Source: Flavobacteriales bacterium
GTDB taxonomy: Bacteria > Bacteroidota > Bacteroidia > Flavobacteriales_D > Crocinitomicaceae
Assembly: GCA_947475095.1 (NCBI GenBank)
Contig: CANJLG010000006.1
Location: 1 to 64,000 of the forward strand
Length of the DNA: 64,000 nucleotides
Direction: 5' to 3'
How positions within the stretch are numbered: the first letter of the stretch is position 1; every line of letters begins with the position of its first letter. The notes under the pieces were generated by a model. That model saw only the letters and a list, made by a program, of their open reading frames with translations. It was not told where the DNA came from and did not search any database. Shown here piece by piece: positions 44,681 through 57,066 of this stretch. Position numbers and translations under genes: made by a program.

Positions 44681-47305
44681 ATGGCAGAAGGAGAAAAAAT
44701 AATTCGGATAAATATTGAGGATGAAATGAAATCAGCTTACATCGATTACTCGATGTCTGTGATTGTTTCGCGTGCTTTACCGGATGTTCGGGATGGGTTT
44801 AAGCCCGTTCATAGAAGGGTTTTATACGGCATGCAGGATTTAGGTGTTTATTCCAATAAAGCACACAAGAAATCGGCAAGAATCGTTGGTGAAGTATTGG
44901 GAAAATACCATCCACATGGAGATAGTTCTGTTTATGATACGATGGTTCGAATGGCACAGCCATGGTCCTTGCGTTATCCTTTAGTTGATGGACAAGGGAA
45001 TTTCGGATCAGTGGATGGGGATAGCCCAGCCGCAATGCGATATACAGAAGCAAGATTGCGAAAAATTACAGAAGAAATGTTGGACGATCTAGAAAAAGAG
45101 ACCGTTGATTTTCGACCTAATTTTGACGATAGTTTAGAGGAACCGTCTGTTCTTCCAACAAAAATTCCAAACTTATTAATTAACGGAGCATCTGGAATTG
45201 CCGTTGGTATGGCTACGAACATGGCCCCACACAATCTAACAGAAGTAATTGATGGTATTATCGCCATGATTGACAATCAAGACATGGAAATTGAAGAGTT
45301 GCTAAACTATGTTAAAGCGCCTGATTTTCCTACCGGTGGAATAATATATGGTTACGAGGGGGTTCGAGATGCGTTTTTAACGGGTAGAGGTCGAATTGTC
45401 ATTCGTGGCAAAGCAGAAATTGAAGAGGTTAATGGAAGGGAGCAAATCATTGTAACTGAAATTCCTTATCAAGTGAACAAAGCGGAAATGATTAAAAAAA
45501 TCGCCGACTTAGTGAACGATAAAAAAATCGAAGGAATTTCAGATTTAAGAGATGAATCCGATAGAAATGGAATGCGCATTGTATTTGAAATTAAACGCGA
45601 TGCGATTGCTAATGTGGTGTTAAATAAATTATATAAGTTCACTGCCCTACAAACCTCATTTTCAGTCAATAACATTTGCTTAGTTGATGGGCGACCTCGC
45701 TTATTGAACCTAAAGCAGATCATGGAGCAATTCATTTTGTTTAGGCATGAAGTGGTGGTTCGCAGAACCAAATTTGAATTGCGAAAAGCAGAAGAAAGAG
45801 CGCATATTTTAGAGGGATTAATTATTGCTTCTGATAACATCGATGAAGTAATAGAGATCATTAAAACATCAGATAGTCCTGATCACGCGAGAGAAAGACT
45901 TTCTACTCGCTTCGGTTTATCAGAGATTCAAACACGTGCAATTGTCGACATGCGTCTTCGCCATTTAACGGGCTTAGAACAAGATAAGCTTCGAACTGAA
46001 TTCAACGAATTGATGATTTTAATCGCAGACTTAAAAGACATTTTAGCAAATGAAGAAAGACGTAAGCAAATAATTAAAGATGAATTAACCGACATGCGCA
46101 CGAAGTATGGTGATGGACGACGTTCATCCATTGAATATTCTGCTAGTGAAATGCGAATGGAGGATCTAATTGCGGATGAAGAAGTTGTTGTTACGATCTC
46201 GCATGCTGGCTATATTAAGAGAACGAATTTAGCAGAATACAAAGTTCAAAATCGTGGTGGAATGGGCTCTAAAGGCTCTACAACTCGAGACAAGGATTTC
46301 TTAGAACATTTATTCGTAGCAACAAACCATAACTACTTATTAATCTTTACAGAAAAAGGTCGTTGCTTCTGGATGCGTGTTTATGAGATTCCGGAAGGAA
46401 ATAAATTATCGAAAGGACGAGCGATTCAAAACCTGATCAATATCCCGCAAGATGATAAAGTGAAGGCCTATGTCAAAGTTTTAGATTTAACAGATAAAGA
46501 ATATACAAGCAATAATTTTATTATCATGTGCTCTAAGTTTGGTGTAATTAAAAAAACCTCATTAGATGCATATTCTCGTCCACGATCAAATGGTATCAAT
46601 GCCATTACCATTCGAGACAACGATGAATTGTTAGAGGCAAGATTAACCAATGGCGTTAATGAAATCGTTATGGCCACAAGCTCAGGTCGAGCCATTCGTT
46701 TCAATGAAGCAAAAGTTCGTCCGATGGGTAGAAATGCCGCTGGAGTTAGAGGAGTAACGCTTACACAAGCCGGAGATGAAGTGATTGGAATGATTTGCGT
46801 TGAAGATGTTTATTCGACCATTTTAGTTGTTTCTGAAAAAGGATATGGGAAACGAACCTATTTAAATGATCCAGAAGATAAAGAACCTGTTTACCGCATC
46901 ACTAACCGAGGTGGAAAAGGGGTGAAAACGATGAATATCACAGATAAAACCGGTAAATTATTATCCATTCAGAATGTAAGGGATGAAGATGATTTAATGA
47001 TTATTACGAAATCTGGGGTAACGATTCGAATGCACATTGATACCATTCGTACAATGGGAAGGGCTGCACAAGGAGTGAAATTAATCAACCTTAAAAATAA
47101 TGCTGAGATTGCTGCTATAGCTAACGTACCAAGAACGGAGGACGATGAGGAGGATGAAATTTTGGATGCTTTACCAATTCCAGATGATATGGATGAACTA
47201 GCACCTCTTGATGAATTAGATGATGAAGGAGATGGTCCTGAAGCTGACGATATGAACACAAATGATATCGAAGAGGAACTTGACGATGATGATGATGATG
47301 AATAA
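44681..47305 (+). CDS. gyrA: DNA gyrase subunit A
   Basis: 874 residues; breaks and rejoins DNA while gyrase introduces negative supercoils. The active-site Tyr121 is in [12 protein letters not shown]. The quinolone-determining region reads [12 protein letters not shown] with Ser82 and Asp86 (E. coli Ser83 and Asp87), the sensitive residues. The GyrA box is [10 protein letters not shown], at the start of the C-terminal beta-pinwheel (about 515-820). The last 60 residues are a strongly acidic tail, ending [11 protein letters not shown]; such tails are known to tune gyrase activity. TPR gene follows after 75 bases. Confidence 0.97.
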   Translation: MAEGEKIIRINIEDEMKSAYIDYSMSVIVSRALPDVRDGFKPVHRRVLYGMQDLGVYSNKAHKKSARIVGEVLGKYHPHGDSSVYDTMVRMAQPWSLRYPLVDGQGNFGSVDGDSPAAMRYTEARLRKITEEMLDDLEKETVDFRPNFDDSLEEPSVLPTKIPNLLINGASGIAVGMATNMAPHNLTEVIDGIIAMIDNQDMEIEELLNYVKAPDFPTGGIIYGYEGVRDAFLTGRGRIVIRGKAEIEEVNGREQIIVTEIPYQVNKAEMIKKIADLVNDKKIEGISDLRDESDRNGMRIVFEIKRDAIANVVLNKLYKFTALQTSFSVNNICLVDGRPRLLNLKQIMEQFILFRHEVVVRRTKFELRKAEERAHILEGLIIASDNIDEVIEIIKTSDSPDHARERLSTRFGLSEIQTRAIVDMRLRHLTGLEQDKLRTEFNELMILIADLKDILANEERRKQIIKDELTDMRTKYGDGRRSSIEYSASEMRMEDLIADEEVVVTISHAGYIKRTNLAEYKVQNRGGMGSKGSTTRDKDFLEHLFVATNHNYLLIFTEKGRCFWMRVYEIPEGNKLSKGRAIQNLINIPQDDKVKAYVKVLDLTDKEYTSNNFIIMCSKFGVIKKTSLDAYSRPRSNGINAITIRDNDELLEARLTNGVNEIVMATSSGRAIRFNEAKVRPMGRNAAGVRGVTLTQAGDEVIGMICVEDVYSTILVVSEKGYGKRTYLNDPEDKEPVYRITNRGGKGVKTMNITDKTGKLLSIQNVRDEDDLMIITKSGVTIRMHIDTIRTMGRAAQGVKLINLKNNAEIAAIANVPRTEDDEEDEILDALPIPDDMDELAPLDELDDEGDGPEADDMNTNDIEEELDDDDDDE

Positions 47306-47380
47306 TTGAAAAAGCACTCTATGGCATGGTCCTTGAAAACGGGCAGCCATTTATGTAAATTATAAACTAAACCGAAACTA

Positions 47381-48514
47381 ATGAAGATTAATTTTCAACT
47401 TATTATTGCCACTATTTTTGCTACTCAAATCGGATTTGGCGCTTTCGCTCAAAAAGCAAATGTTACCGATGCCGCTTTACTCATGAAGAAGTATAATCCA
47501 ATGTCTGGATTGGATGCATCAATGAAGCTATTAATCAAAGCGAAGGGGTTTATCGATCTGGCTGCCGTAAATTCAGAAACTGCTGAATCAGCAAAAATGC
47601 ACATGTATCGAGGTGAAATTTATTTTGGCTTAATTGAAATGGCCGCAATGGAAGCAGCTAGCAATAAGACGGAGCAAGACGAAGAAAAAATAAAAGCCTA
47701 TGAATCTATTGCCAAAGCGTCCTTTAAAAAAGTATTAGATGATCCAAAAAAAGAATTTATTGAAGACGTAAAGACATTTATATCTTTTCGTTCCAATATG
47801 TATTTTAACATGGGAATTAGTGCTTATGAGACAAATAAGTTTGAGATGGCTACCCAATTTTTTATTGGAGCAGTTGAGGTTAAAAGTTTTATAAACGAAA
47901 AATACCCCGATGCTGCAATTAATGCTCAATTGAGTTTAAGCAGAACAGTGGATAGCCTTATAAAAGTGAAAAGTTTTGATAAAGCGCTTGAATTAGCAGA
48001 AGTTGTTAATGAGGCAGTTCCATCAAACATTGATATATTAATTCTTTTAGTCAATATTTACCTTCAAAAAGGCGACGCTATTGGATCAGAAAAATACTTA
48101 AATGAAGCACTAGCTATTGACCCAATGAACAAACAATTATACTACGTCCTTGGAACTGCGAGTATGGATTTAAAAGAAAATGAAAAAGCGGAAAGAGCCT
48201 TGTCTAAAGCCCTTGAAATAGATTCGAACTACAATGACGCACAATACCAATTAGGGGCGCATTTGTATAATTGGGCCGCTCAATTAAAATACGAAGCAGG
48301 TCAATTACCCGAAAATGACCCTTCATATGACCAATTTATCGAGAAAGCAACGAAAATGCAATACCGTTCTTTGGCTTTATTGGAGAAATATATAATTGTT
48401 CATCCTGACGATAAATCAGTGCTTGAAATATTACGATCTACTTATTCGAAACTTGGCGACAGTGTCAAGGCAGCTGAGTATAAAAAACGGATTGAAGCCT
48501 TAAAAAAGAATTAA
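47381..48514 (+). CDS. Exported TPR-repeat protein
   Basis: 377 residues with signal peptide (1-24, ending GFGAFAQ). Several tetratricopeptide repeats follow between about 130 and 360, clearest at YLNEALAIDPMNKQLYYVLG then SKALEIDSNYNDAQYQLGAH. A periplasmic scaffolding role is likely. It lies 75 bases downstream of gyrA on the same strand and may be co-transcribed; gyrA followed by a TPR protein is a recurrent order in Flavobacteriales, but no functional link is known to me. Confidence 0.85.
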   Translation: MKINFQLIIATIFATQIGFGAFAQKANVTDAALLMKKYNPMSGLDASMKLLIKAKGFIDLAAVNSETAESAKMHMYRGEIYFGLIEMAAMEAASNKTEQDEEKIKAYESIAKASFKKVLDDPKKEFIEDVKTFISFRSNMYFNMGISAYETNKFEMATQFFIGAVEVKSFINEKYPDAAINAQLSLSRTVDSLIKVKSFDKALELAEVVNEAVPSNIDILILLVNIYLQKGDAIGSEKYLNEALAIDPMNKQLYYVLGTASMDLKENEKAERALSKALEIDSNYNDAQYQLGAHLYNWAAQLKYEAGQLPENDPSYDQFIEKATKMQYRSLALLEKYIIVHPDDKSVLEILRSTYSKLGDSVKAAEYKKRIEALKKN

Positions 48515-48654
48515 TCTTTTTTGCTGATAAACAGCTTCTCAGAAGTTAATTAATCTCTTCTCATTCATAAAATCGAATTCCTCATTATCGAAGAGCTTTT
48601 TGATTTTTTCTTTCCAAACAAATTATTCGTGTCAAAAAAACAAAGAAAAAGCAC

Positions 48655-48662
48655 TAACTTTG
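48655..48662 (+). promoter_or_regulatory. TAnnTTTG -7 promoter element
   Basis: TAACTTTG ends four bases before the ATG of the BatA-like gene; likely gives a leaderless or nearly leaderless mRNA. Confidence 0.55.
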
Positions 48663-48666
48663 GAGC

Positions 48667-50718
48667 ATGGCATTTGTTAATCCGGGCATACTTTGGCTTT
48701 TAAGCCTGAACATTATCCCAATTATCATTCATTTATTTCATTTTCGTCGGTACAAGAAACTCTATTTTTCATCACTACAATTCATTCAGAAAATAGATCA
48801 AGAAAATAAATCTACAAAAAAGCTTAAGCACCTTCTTGTTTTACTTTCCAGAATTCTTGCACTTTCAGCCATAATAATTGCTTTTGCTCAACCCTATATT
48901 CCTGCATTAAATAATAAAACTAACGCTGGAAAAAATCTAATTGTTATTTATATCGATAATTCTTTCTCCATGACAGCTAAGGGTGTTGAAGGGGAATTAA
49001 TTTCGGAAGCTCAAGAAGTGGCTAGAAGGATAATCAAAGAAGCCCCAATAGATTGCCATATTATTTTACACACTAATCTACTAAATGGATTTGAAAAAAG
49101 AATGCTAACTAAAATTGAAGCTTTAGAACAACTTGATAAAATTAAAGAAGGTCCTATTGCTCGAAATATCGATGAAATAATTAATTGGGAAAGAGATTTC
49201 ATTAAAAATATTAATGACGAACAAGAACGAATTAACACAGTACAACATATCATTATTTCCGATTTTCAAAAGGAAACTTTTAGTGTTGCAAAACTAAAGA
49301 GTGATAAAAGTGGATTTTATTATCCAATTCAAATTAAAGCGCAGTCTTCCGCCAACCTTTATATTGATTCCATTTATTTTGCCTCTCCCCTTCAAAAGCT
49401 AGGCGATCAAAATGAAGTATTTGTGAGGGTTAAGAATGAATCAAACGAGGATGCTGCAAACATTGAAATAAAAATTGAATTGGGTACCCAAAAACGAAGT
49501 ATGTTCGCTGAAATAAAGGCCAACAGTACAATAGTAACTAGTTTTAACTATACCAACAATACCACTGGAATAGTAGAAGGAAAAGTAGAAGTTAGTGACA
49601 AACAATTATTTTGGGATGATACATACTATTTTAATTTAAATGTTGCTAAGACAAGTAATGTATTACTGATTAATGGCGCTTTAGCTACTGATGCGATAAA
49701 AAAGGTGTTTTCATTGGAGACTTTTTATAAACTAACTAGCGTTGATGAACTCTCATATACAAGTGATCTCGCTGAAGAAGCAGATTTAATTGTTATAAAT
49801 GGCATAAATGATATAAGCTCAGGACTAGCAACTAATCTAGTTGAACTTTCCGAACAAGGCCATTCCATTGCGCTATTTCCTGGAGAAAACATCAATGTGT
49901 CGTCATGGAATTCTTTACTAACTAAACTTACATTACCGCAATTAGGAAATACCATCTCAATAGGGAATAGTATTAACGAAATAGACTATAAAAACCCCTT
50001 TTTTATCGGCATGTTTGACAAAGAAAAAAAAGACTTGAGTATGCCATCGATTGCGAAATCTTATAGCTTAATTGATGCCACACAAAGTGCAGCTATTCCC
50101 CTATTAAAACAACGCAATGGCAATCCATTATTATTAAAAAGCGCTGGGAATTCGTCAAATTATTTATATACATCTTCGCTAGACCTTTCGTTTGGGAACT
50201 TTACACAAAATGCCATTTTCCCTTCCATTTTACTAAGAATGGGCGAATTAAGTAAGCGTAAGCTACCCAACTTTGTTATCATTGGACAAGATTCAAAAAT
50301 TCTTGTTTATAATACCTCAAACTCTGAGAAACCACTTAGACTTGTCAATAAGAAAGTTGACTTCATTCCGCAATATCAGCGTTTTAATTCAAAGACATCG
50401 ATTTCGATTGCAGGTACAGAAGCAATTGAAAAGTTAGTCGCTGGTTCTTATCAGATTAAGGATGAAGATGATGAAATTGATCGAATAGCGATTAATTATG
50501 ACCGTAAAGAATCGTCGAGTGAAATAATGAAAGAGAAGGATATAATTAAGTCGTTTGAAAAAGCAGGTATAAAAAATTGTACCTTTAAAGCGGCAGAAAA
50601 TGGGCAAAGTATGATGCAATTAAAATTAGATAAACCTTTTGAGTATTGGCGTTATTTTGTCATTTTAGCCCTTGTGTTTTTACTGATAGAAATGGCATTA
50701 CTTAAATTTTGGAAATAA
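48667..50718 (+). CDS. BatA-like membrane protein with vWA domain
   Basis: 683 residues. The N-terminus [20 protein letters not shown] followed by [16 protein letters not shown] is the double-transmembrane BatA-type signature (helices at about 6-25 and 56-78). A von Willebrand A-like domain follows with a MIDAS-type DNSFS at 97-101, then beta-rich domains and a C-terminal helix at about 660-681. Bat proteins are associated with oxidative-stress tolerance and MoxR ATPases in Bacteroides, but no MoxR gene is present here. The degenerate dihydroorotase gene starts seven bases downstream. Confidence 0.87.
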   Translation: MAFVNPGILWLLSLNIIPIIIHLFHFRRYKKLYFSSLQFIQKIDQENKSTKKLKHLLVLLSRILALSAIIIAFAQPYIPALNNKTNAGKNLIVIYIDNSFSMTAKGVEGELISEAQEVARRIIKEAPIDCHIILHTNLLNGFEKRMLTKIEALEQLDKIKEGPIARNIDEIINWERDFIKNINDEQERINTVQHIIISDFQKETFSVAKLKSDKSGFYYPIQIKAQSSANLYIDSIYFASPLQKLGDQNEVFVRVKNESNEDAANIEIKIELGTQKRSMFAEIKANSTIVTSFNYTNNTTGIVEGKVEVSDKQLFWDDTYYFNLNVAKTSNVLLINGALATDAIKKVFSLETFYKLTSVDELSYTSDLAEEADLIVINGINDISSGLATNLVELSEQGHSIALFPGENINVSSWNSLLTKLTLPQLGNTISIGNSINEIDYKNPFFIGMFDKEKKDLSMPSIAKSYSLIDATQSAAIPLLKQRNGNPLLLKSAGNSSNYLYTSSLDLSFGNFTQNAIFPSILLRMGELSKRKLPNFVIIGQDSKILVYNTSNSEKPLRLVNKKVDFIPQYQRFNSKTSISIAGTEAIEKLVAGSYQIKDEDDEIDRIAINYDRKESSSEIMKEKDIIKSFEKAGIKNCTFKAAENGQSMMQLKLDKPFEYWRYFVILALVFLLIEMALLKFWK

Positions 50719-50725
50719 TAAACAT

Positions 50726-51982
50726 ATGGCACTATTAATCAAACAAGCTAAGGTTTTAGACTCAAGCTCCAAATTTGACAATCAATGTGTTGATATTTTA
50801 ATTATTGACGGACGGATTGAGCGTATAGAAAAAACCATTAACTACGAAGGAGCCCAAGTAATCATGAGTAAAAACCTTCACGTTTCAAAAGGATGGGTTG
50901 ATTTTAAAGCTGATTTTTGTGATCCAGGTAATGAACATAAAGAAACTATCGCTTCAGGTCTTAAAGCTGCAGCAAATGGAGGATTTACACACGTTGGCGT
51001 GGTTTCTTCCACACATCCGCCCATTGATAGTAAAGCACAAGTGGAGTATCTACTAAATCGTGCAGGAAACAATCCCGTTACCCTTCACCCTATTGGTTGC
51101 ATTACCCAAGATCGTAAAGGACTTCAGCTTGCCGAAATGTACGATATGCATCAATCTGGCGCAAATTGGTTTTCCGACGATCATCAAAGCTTAGAAGCTG
51201 GAGTTTTACACCGTGCTTTATTATACGTTAAACACTTTAATGGAAAAATCATAAGTTATTGTAGCAATCCTTCTTTAGCAGCAAATGGAATTGTAAATGA
51301 AGGAATTGCCTCCACTCGAACAGGCCTAAAAGCTGACCCATCCATTTCAGAAATAATAGCCCTTGAGCAACAAATTTCGCTATTAAGCTATACCAATGGT
51401 CAACTACATCTTAGTGGGATTTCAAGCAAAGAAAGCCTGGAGCTTATTCGTCAAGCAAAGAAACAAGGATTGCAAATTACAGCTGATGTTCACCTCATGA
51501 ACCTTTGCTTTTCTGAAGAAGAAGTGTTGGATTTTGATACTAAGTTCAAAGTTTTTCCCGTTCTTAGAACCAAAGAAGATCGTTTAGCCTTGATAGAAGG
51601 AATAAAAGATGGAACAATAGATGCCATCGTTTCTGATCACCGTCCGAGCGATCCTGAGGACAAGGAAATTGAATTTGATTTTGCCTCTTTTGGTACTATT
51701 CAACTGGAAAGTATGTATGCGGCTTTAGAAAAATACACCGATATCGGTACAGAAAAAATCATAAGCGTCCTTTCAACATCTTCAAGAACAGTTTTTGGGA
51801 TACAAAGCCAAACGATTGCTATTGGAGAAATAGCCGACCTTACCATCTTTGACCCTAGTGTTGAATGGTGCTTTGATAAAGAAGCGATTTCATCCGCATA
51901 TTCATTTAGTCCATTTATAGGAAAAAATGTAAAAGGCAAAGTGATTGGGATCGTAAATAATGGTCTAATTAGCCTAAACTAA
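50726..51982 (+). CDS. Dihydroorotase homologue with degenerate metal site
   Basis: 418 residues of the amidohydrolase fold. Overall it matches dihydroorotase, including [28 protein letters not shown] and [12 protein letters not shown], but the first zinc-binding HxH of real enzymes (DxHxH) reads Asp-Phe-Lys-Ala-Asp (about 60-64), so both histidines are missing; the last motif (TDHAPH in active enzymes) keeps Asp-His but lacks the second histidine. It may be a non-catalytic partner, like the inactive PyrC' subunits that hold aspartate carbamoyltransferase, or have another role. This is a recurrent Flavobacteriales paralogue found beside the BatA-like gene. A genuine pyrC would have to lie elsewhere. 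Confidence 0.85.
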   Translation: MALLIKQAKVLDSSSKFDNQCVDILIIDGRIERIEKTINYEGAQVIMSKNLHVSKGWVDFKADFCDPGNEHKETIASGLKAAANGGFTHVGVVSSTHPPIDSKAQVEYLLNRAGNNPVTLHPIGCITQDRKGLQLAEMYDMHQSGANWFSDDHQSLEAGVLHRALLYVKHFNGKIISYCSNPSLAANGIVNEGIASTRTGLKADPSISEIIALEQQISLLSYTNGQLHLSGISSKESLELIRQAKKQGLQITADVHLMNLCFSEEEVLDFDTKFKVFPVLRTKEDRLALIEGIKDGTIDAIVSDHRPSDPEDKEIEFDFASFGTIQLESMYAALEKYTDIGTEKIISVLSTSSRTVFGIQSQTIAIGEIADLTIFDPSVEWCFDKEAISSAYSFSPFIGKNVKGKVIGIVNNGLISLN

Positions 51983-51993
51983 GCTCTGAAACG

Positions 51994-52550
51994 ATGAAAA
52001 AGAGGCTGTTTTTAAAACAATTTTTCAAGCAAAAGAAAATGGTTGGTGCAGTTGCTCCAAGTTCGCGTTTTCTAGCACATAAAATGCTTAATCATCTGCC
52101 TTTATCCACAGTTGAAGTGATTGTAGAACTTGGACCTGGAAATGGTGTCTTTACAAGAAGAATCATTAAAGAAATGGGAGAAAACACCCAACTTATTGTT
52201 ATCGAACTTAATGATCTATTTTACGAAGAACTAAGTACTTCTATTCAGGATCCTCGGGTTCACTTCTTTCACGATTCCGCCAATAAAATTGGGGAATTTA
52301 TCCAACAAATTGGAAAAGATAAAGCAAATATTATTATCTCTTCACTACCCTTAGCGAACTTTCCGGAAGATTTAAAAACGGATCTATTGGACTCCATTCA
52401 TAAGTCTTTAGATGACAAAGGTACTTTTGTTCAGTTTCAGTACTCACTTCAGTCCAAAAAAGCCATAAAAAAGCGATTTGAAAAAACAAAAATAACCTAT
52501 ACTCCTTTTAATTTACCGCCCGCATTTGTTTATTCGTGCATGAAAACGGC

Positions 52551-52560
<10 letters not shown>
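51994..52560 (+). CDS. PmtA-like SAM-dependent methyltransferase
   Basis: 188 residues. VGAVAPSSRFLAHKML then IVELGPGNGVFTRRII (SAM loop about 45-60) and IISSLPLANFPEDLK are the motifs of the phosphatidylethanolamine N-methyltransferase (PmtA)/KsgA-like group. Methylation of phospholipid head groups is the likely role; an rRNA target is less likely because KsgA-specific regions are absent. It starts 12 bases after the dihydroorotase-like gene and ends 36 bases before the ABC-F gene. Confidence 0.8.
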
Positions 52561-54216
<1,656 letters not shown>

Positions 54217-54226
54217 TCTTCACCCT

Positions 54227-55942
54227 TTGAAAACAATTCACTATAAACTTGATGGTCAACAAAGTAGTAAAAAACTGCTTCAAATTAGCGTTGACTTTCC
54301 AGTAAATGCTGAAACAACCCTTCTACATCTGCCCTCTTGGCGACCGGGAAGGTATGAATTGGGGAATTTTGCCAAAAATGTCTTGAATTTTAGCGTATTT
54401 AATGAGCAGAAGAAAAAGTGTTCCTTTCATAAAACAAATAAGGATACTTGGTTAGTTGAAACCCCAAATACGCAAACAATAACTGTTCAATATAGCTACT
54501 ATGCCAATGAATTAAATGCTGGATCAACTTTCATTGATAAGGAATTGCGGTATGTGAATCCTGTTAATTGTTTACTCTTCGCGGATGGCTTAACAGAAAA
54601 TCCAATCACCTTACTCATAGAACATCCAAGCAATTGGCAAATTGCCACTTCCTTAACAAACGAAAACGGTTTATTGCATGCTGCTAATTATGACGAATTA
54701 ACAGATTCACCATTTATAATTTCTCCAAACCTTCAATCTGAAAGCTATTCCGTAAACAATGTCCCATTCACCATTTGGATAGTTGGCCATAAACCAATGG
54801 ATTGGGAAAGTATTATACATGATTTTCAAAAATTTACGCAGCATCAATTTGATGCTTTTGGTGAATTTCCTTTCACACGGTACGATTTTTTGATTTTTAG
54901 CTTACCAAATCAAGCCTATCATGGTGTTGAACATCTAAAAAGCACTGTGATTACCTTGGGCCCATCCCATGCGCTTTTCAATAGTTTGTACTCAGAATTA
55001 CTAGGTATTTCTTCCCATGAATTATACCACGCGTGGAACATAAAAAGTATACGCCCCAAAGCGATGCTTCCCTATGATCTAACAGGTGAGAATTATTCGC
55101 GATTAGGTTATATTTATGAAGGAGTAACAACCTATATGGGCGATCTTTTCCTCTTGAAAAGTGGCTTTTTTACGCTCAACGACTACCTAGACGAATTTAG
55201 CAATCAAGTTCAAAAACATCTTGATAATCCAGGTCGATTTAATTATTCTGTCGCTGAATCTTCTTTCGATACCTGGCTTGATGGCTATGTACCGGGTGTT
55301 CCTGGCCGAAAAGTGTCGATTTATACCGAAGGATGCCTATTAGCGTTTTGCGTAGATGTTCAAATCAGAAAAGCCACCAATAATAAAGTTGGTCTCGATG
55401 AAGTTATGAAACGACTTTACTATGATTTCGCAGTCAAAGGCATCGGTATTACAGAGAGTGATTATCAAACAACTCTTGAAAACACTTCAGGCATCTCCTT
55501 TCAAGCCTTCTTTGACGCGTACATTAATGGAACGAACCCATACGAAAGTATATTAATTGATTGTTTAGACTACTTAGGCTTATCACTTATACAAGAGCCA
55601 CTTAGATCATACAGCAAAGCGAAACTTGGGATGCGAACGACCAGATCAAACAATGGTTTTTCGATCAGTGAAATATACCCAGGAAGTCCTGCTGATATCG
55701 GTGGGCTTTGCCTTAACGACCAAATTATAGCGATAAATGACCATCATATTTCCAATGATTTGGATGAATTATTAGGGTATTTTGAATTTGATGAAAAGAA
55801 GGTACTGATCATCAGAAACCAAAAGATGATACAGCTTACACTACCGGAAGTAAACCGCTATTTCTATCAAAAACATAGTGTTACGATACAAAAAAATCCT
55901 AGTGTAAATCAAGAGAAGGCCCTTCTAAATTGGAGTAAATAG
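54227..55942 (+). CDS. M61-family metallopeptidase with PDZ domain
   Basis: 571 residues, similar to glycyl aminopeptidases of family M61. The zinc motif HELYHAWN (264-271, with Glu265 catalytic) is followed by EGVTTYMGDLFLL with the third ligand near Glu298; the N-terminal domain shows SWRPGRYELGNFAKN. A PDZ domain occupies about 470-545. There is no signal peptide, so it is probably cytoplasmic. The start is the TTG at 54227: no Met codon appears before residue 191, and the N-terminal domain needs this region. It follows the ABC-F gene after 10 bases. Confidence 0.92.
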   Translation: MKTIHYKLDGQQSSKKLLQISVDFPVNAETTLLHLPSWRPGRYELGNFAKNVLNFSVFNEQKKKCSFHKTNKDTWLVETPNTQTITVQYSYYANELNAGSTFIDKELRYVNPVNCLLFADGLTENPITLLIEHPSNWQIATSLTNENGLLHAANYDELTDSPFIISPNLQSESYSVNNVPFTIWIVGHKPMDWESIIHDFQKFTQHQFDAFGEFPFTRYDFLIFSLPNQAYHGVEHLKSTVITLGPSHALFNSLYSELLGISSHELYHAWNIKSIRPKAMLPYDLTGENYSRLGYIYEGVTTYMGDLFLLKSGFFTLNDYLDEFSNQVQKHLDNPGRFNYSVAESSFDTWLDGYVPGVPGRKVSIYTEGCLLAFCVDVQIRKATNNKVGLDEVMKRLYYDFAVKGIGITESDYQTTLENTSGISFQAFFDAYINGTNPYESILIDCLDYLGLSLIQEPLRSYSKAKLGMRTTRSNNGFSISEIYPGSPADIGGLCLNDQIIAINDHHISNDLDELLGYFEFDEKKVLIIRNQKMIQLTLPEVNRYFYQKHSVTIQKNPSVNQEKALLNWSK

Positions 55943-56040
55943 TATTCTAAAGAAGCAAATACATTTCACAAAGTTTTACTGGTCATTGCCCTTATTATTT
56001 TTTTTTGTTCTTAGGCCTTTTATGGAATCAATTCTTTTGC

Positions 56041-56048
56041 TAAATTTG
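56041..56048 (+). promoter_or_regulatory. TAnnTTTG -7 promoter element
   Basis: TAAATTTG, 15 bases before the ATG at 56064. It shows why the longer frame from 55986 is not used. Confidence 0.5.
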
Positions 56049-56063
56049 ATAAAAAAAATAATC

Positions 56064-57053
56064 ATGAAAAAAATCCATACACTGCTTTTTTTATTCCCGT
56101 TTCTATTCTCTGCTCAGTCATTTACTAGCATGAATGAGGCAAACATTGGTGACTTAGTCAATTTATACCTTTGTGATTCGAATGCGAATAATTATGCTTC
56201 CGTTGTTGGAAACAACGTAACTTGGGATTACAGTCAATTAGCGGGAGTTTTTGGAGTAACCAAAGACGTTCAAATTTTAGACGCTAGTTTAAGTTCCAAT
56301 TTCACTTCCTTTGCTGGTTCAGCGAAAGTACTGAGTGTAGGAGGCACCCTCGAAACCTTTTATGCTGGCGGAACGGGACGAACCTCTCAAGGTTTTGTTT
56401 TTAACGAAGTGAGTTTAGGTGCAGTAGTTGCGAGTTGGAACATCGATCAACAAAATCTAATGACCTACCCATTTGCACTTGGGAATATGGTAACGGATAA
56501 TTTTTCGGGCAGCATTACAAGTGGCGCAACTGGAACAGTTCCTTCATCAGGGACCTCTGTTTCTATTTATGATGGGGTTGGAACTTTACTTTTACCTGGA
56601 GGCAATACGTATACCAATGTATCGAGATACCACCTTAAAGATTCAGCTGTAGCAACTGTTTTTGGAACACCTGTAAGTTTCGTGCGCAATGTATTTGAAT
56701 ATTATGATTTGAGCACCTCTAACCTACCCATTTTCATGGTCGTTAATGTAAATGTAATTTCTGCCTTATTGAACAATTCGAGCACCTTAGTATTGAGCAA
56801 GGATGCTCCTACTACATTTGTTGGAATAGATGAGCAAACATCGAAATCCTTTACCATTCATCCGAATCCAGTAGTCGATGAAGTGCATCTTACAGGATTA
56901 TTTGATAAAAATGAAGGATATAATGTAACTGATTTAAGCGGTCGCACTTTTCTTTCTGGTTTAGCAGACGAAAAAATTAATGTTTCGACCTTGCCATCGG
57001 GAAGTTATTTAATTCGTTTAGGTTCATCAACAATGAAGTTCATCAAATTATAA
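56064..57053 (+). CDS. Secreted protein with T9SS type A sorting domain
   Basis: 329 residues from the ATG at 56064, giving the signal peptide MKKIHTLLFLFPFLFSAQ; an upstream frame start (55986) overlaps the promoter. The body is Ser/Thr/Gly-rich beta structure without a recognised enzyme domain. The last 70 residues, FTIHPNPVVDEVHLTGLF to the end (with ...STLPSGSYLIRLG), are a type A T9SS sorting domain. It is exported and probably anchored to the surface. The 759-residue exported protein gene follows after 13 bases. Confidence 0.88.
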   Translation: MKKIHTLLFLFPFLFSAQSFTSMNEANIGDLVNLYLCDSNANNYASVVGNNVTWDYSQLAGVFGVTKDVQILDASLSSNFTSFAGSAKVLSVGGTLETFYAGGTGRTSQGFVFNEVSLGAVVASWNIDQQNLMTYPFALGNMVTDNFSGSITSGATGTVPSSGTSVSIYDGVGTLLLPGGNTYTNVSRYHLKDSAVATVFGTPVSFVRNVFEYYDLSTSNLPIFMVVNVNVISALLNNSSTLVLSKDAPTTFVGIDEQTSKSFTIHPNPVVDEVHLTGLFDKNEGYNVTDLSGRTFLSGLADEKINVSTLPSGSYLIRLGSSTMKFIKL

Positions 57054-57066
57054 TTTAACTATTACG

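Noticed and set aside
45469-45861. 130-codon antisense ORF opposite gyrA
   Set aside because: A shadow of gyrA; no independent promoter or homology visible.
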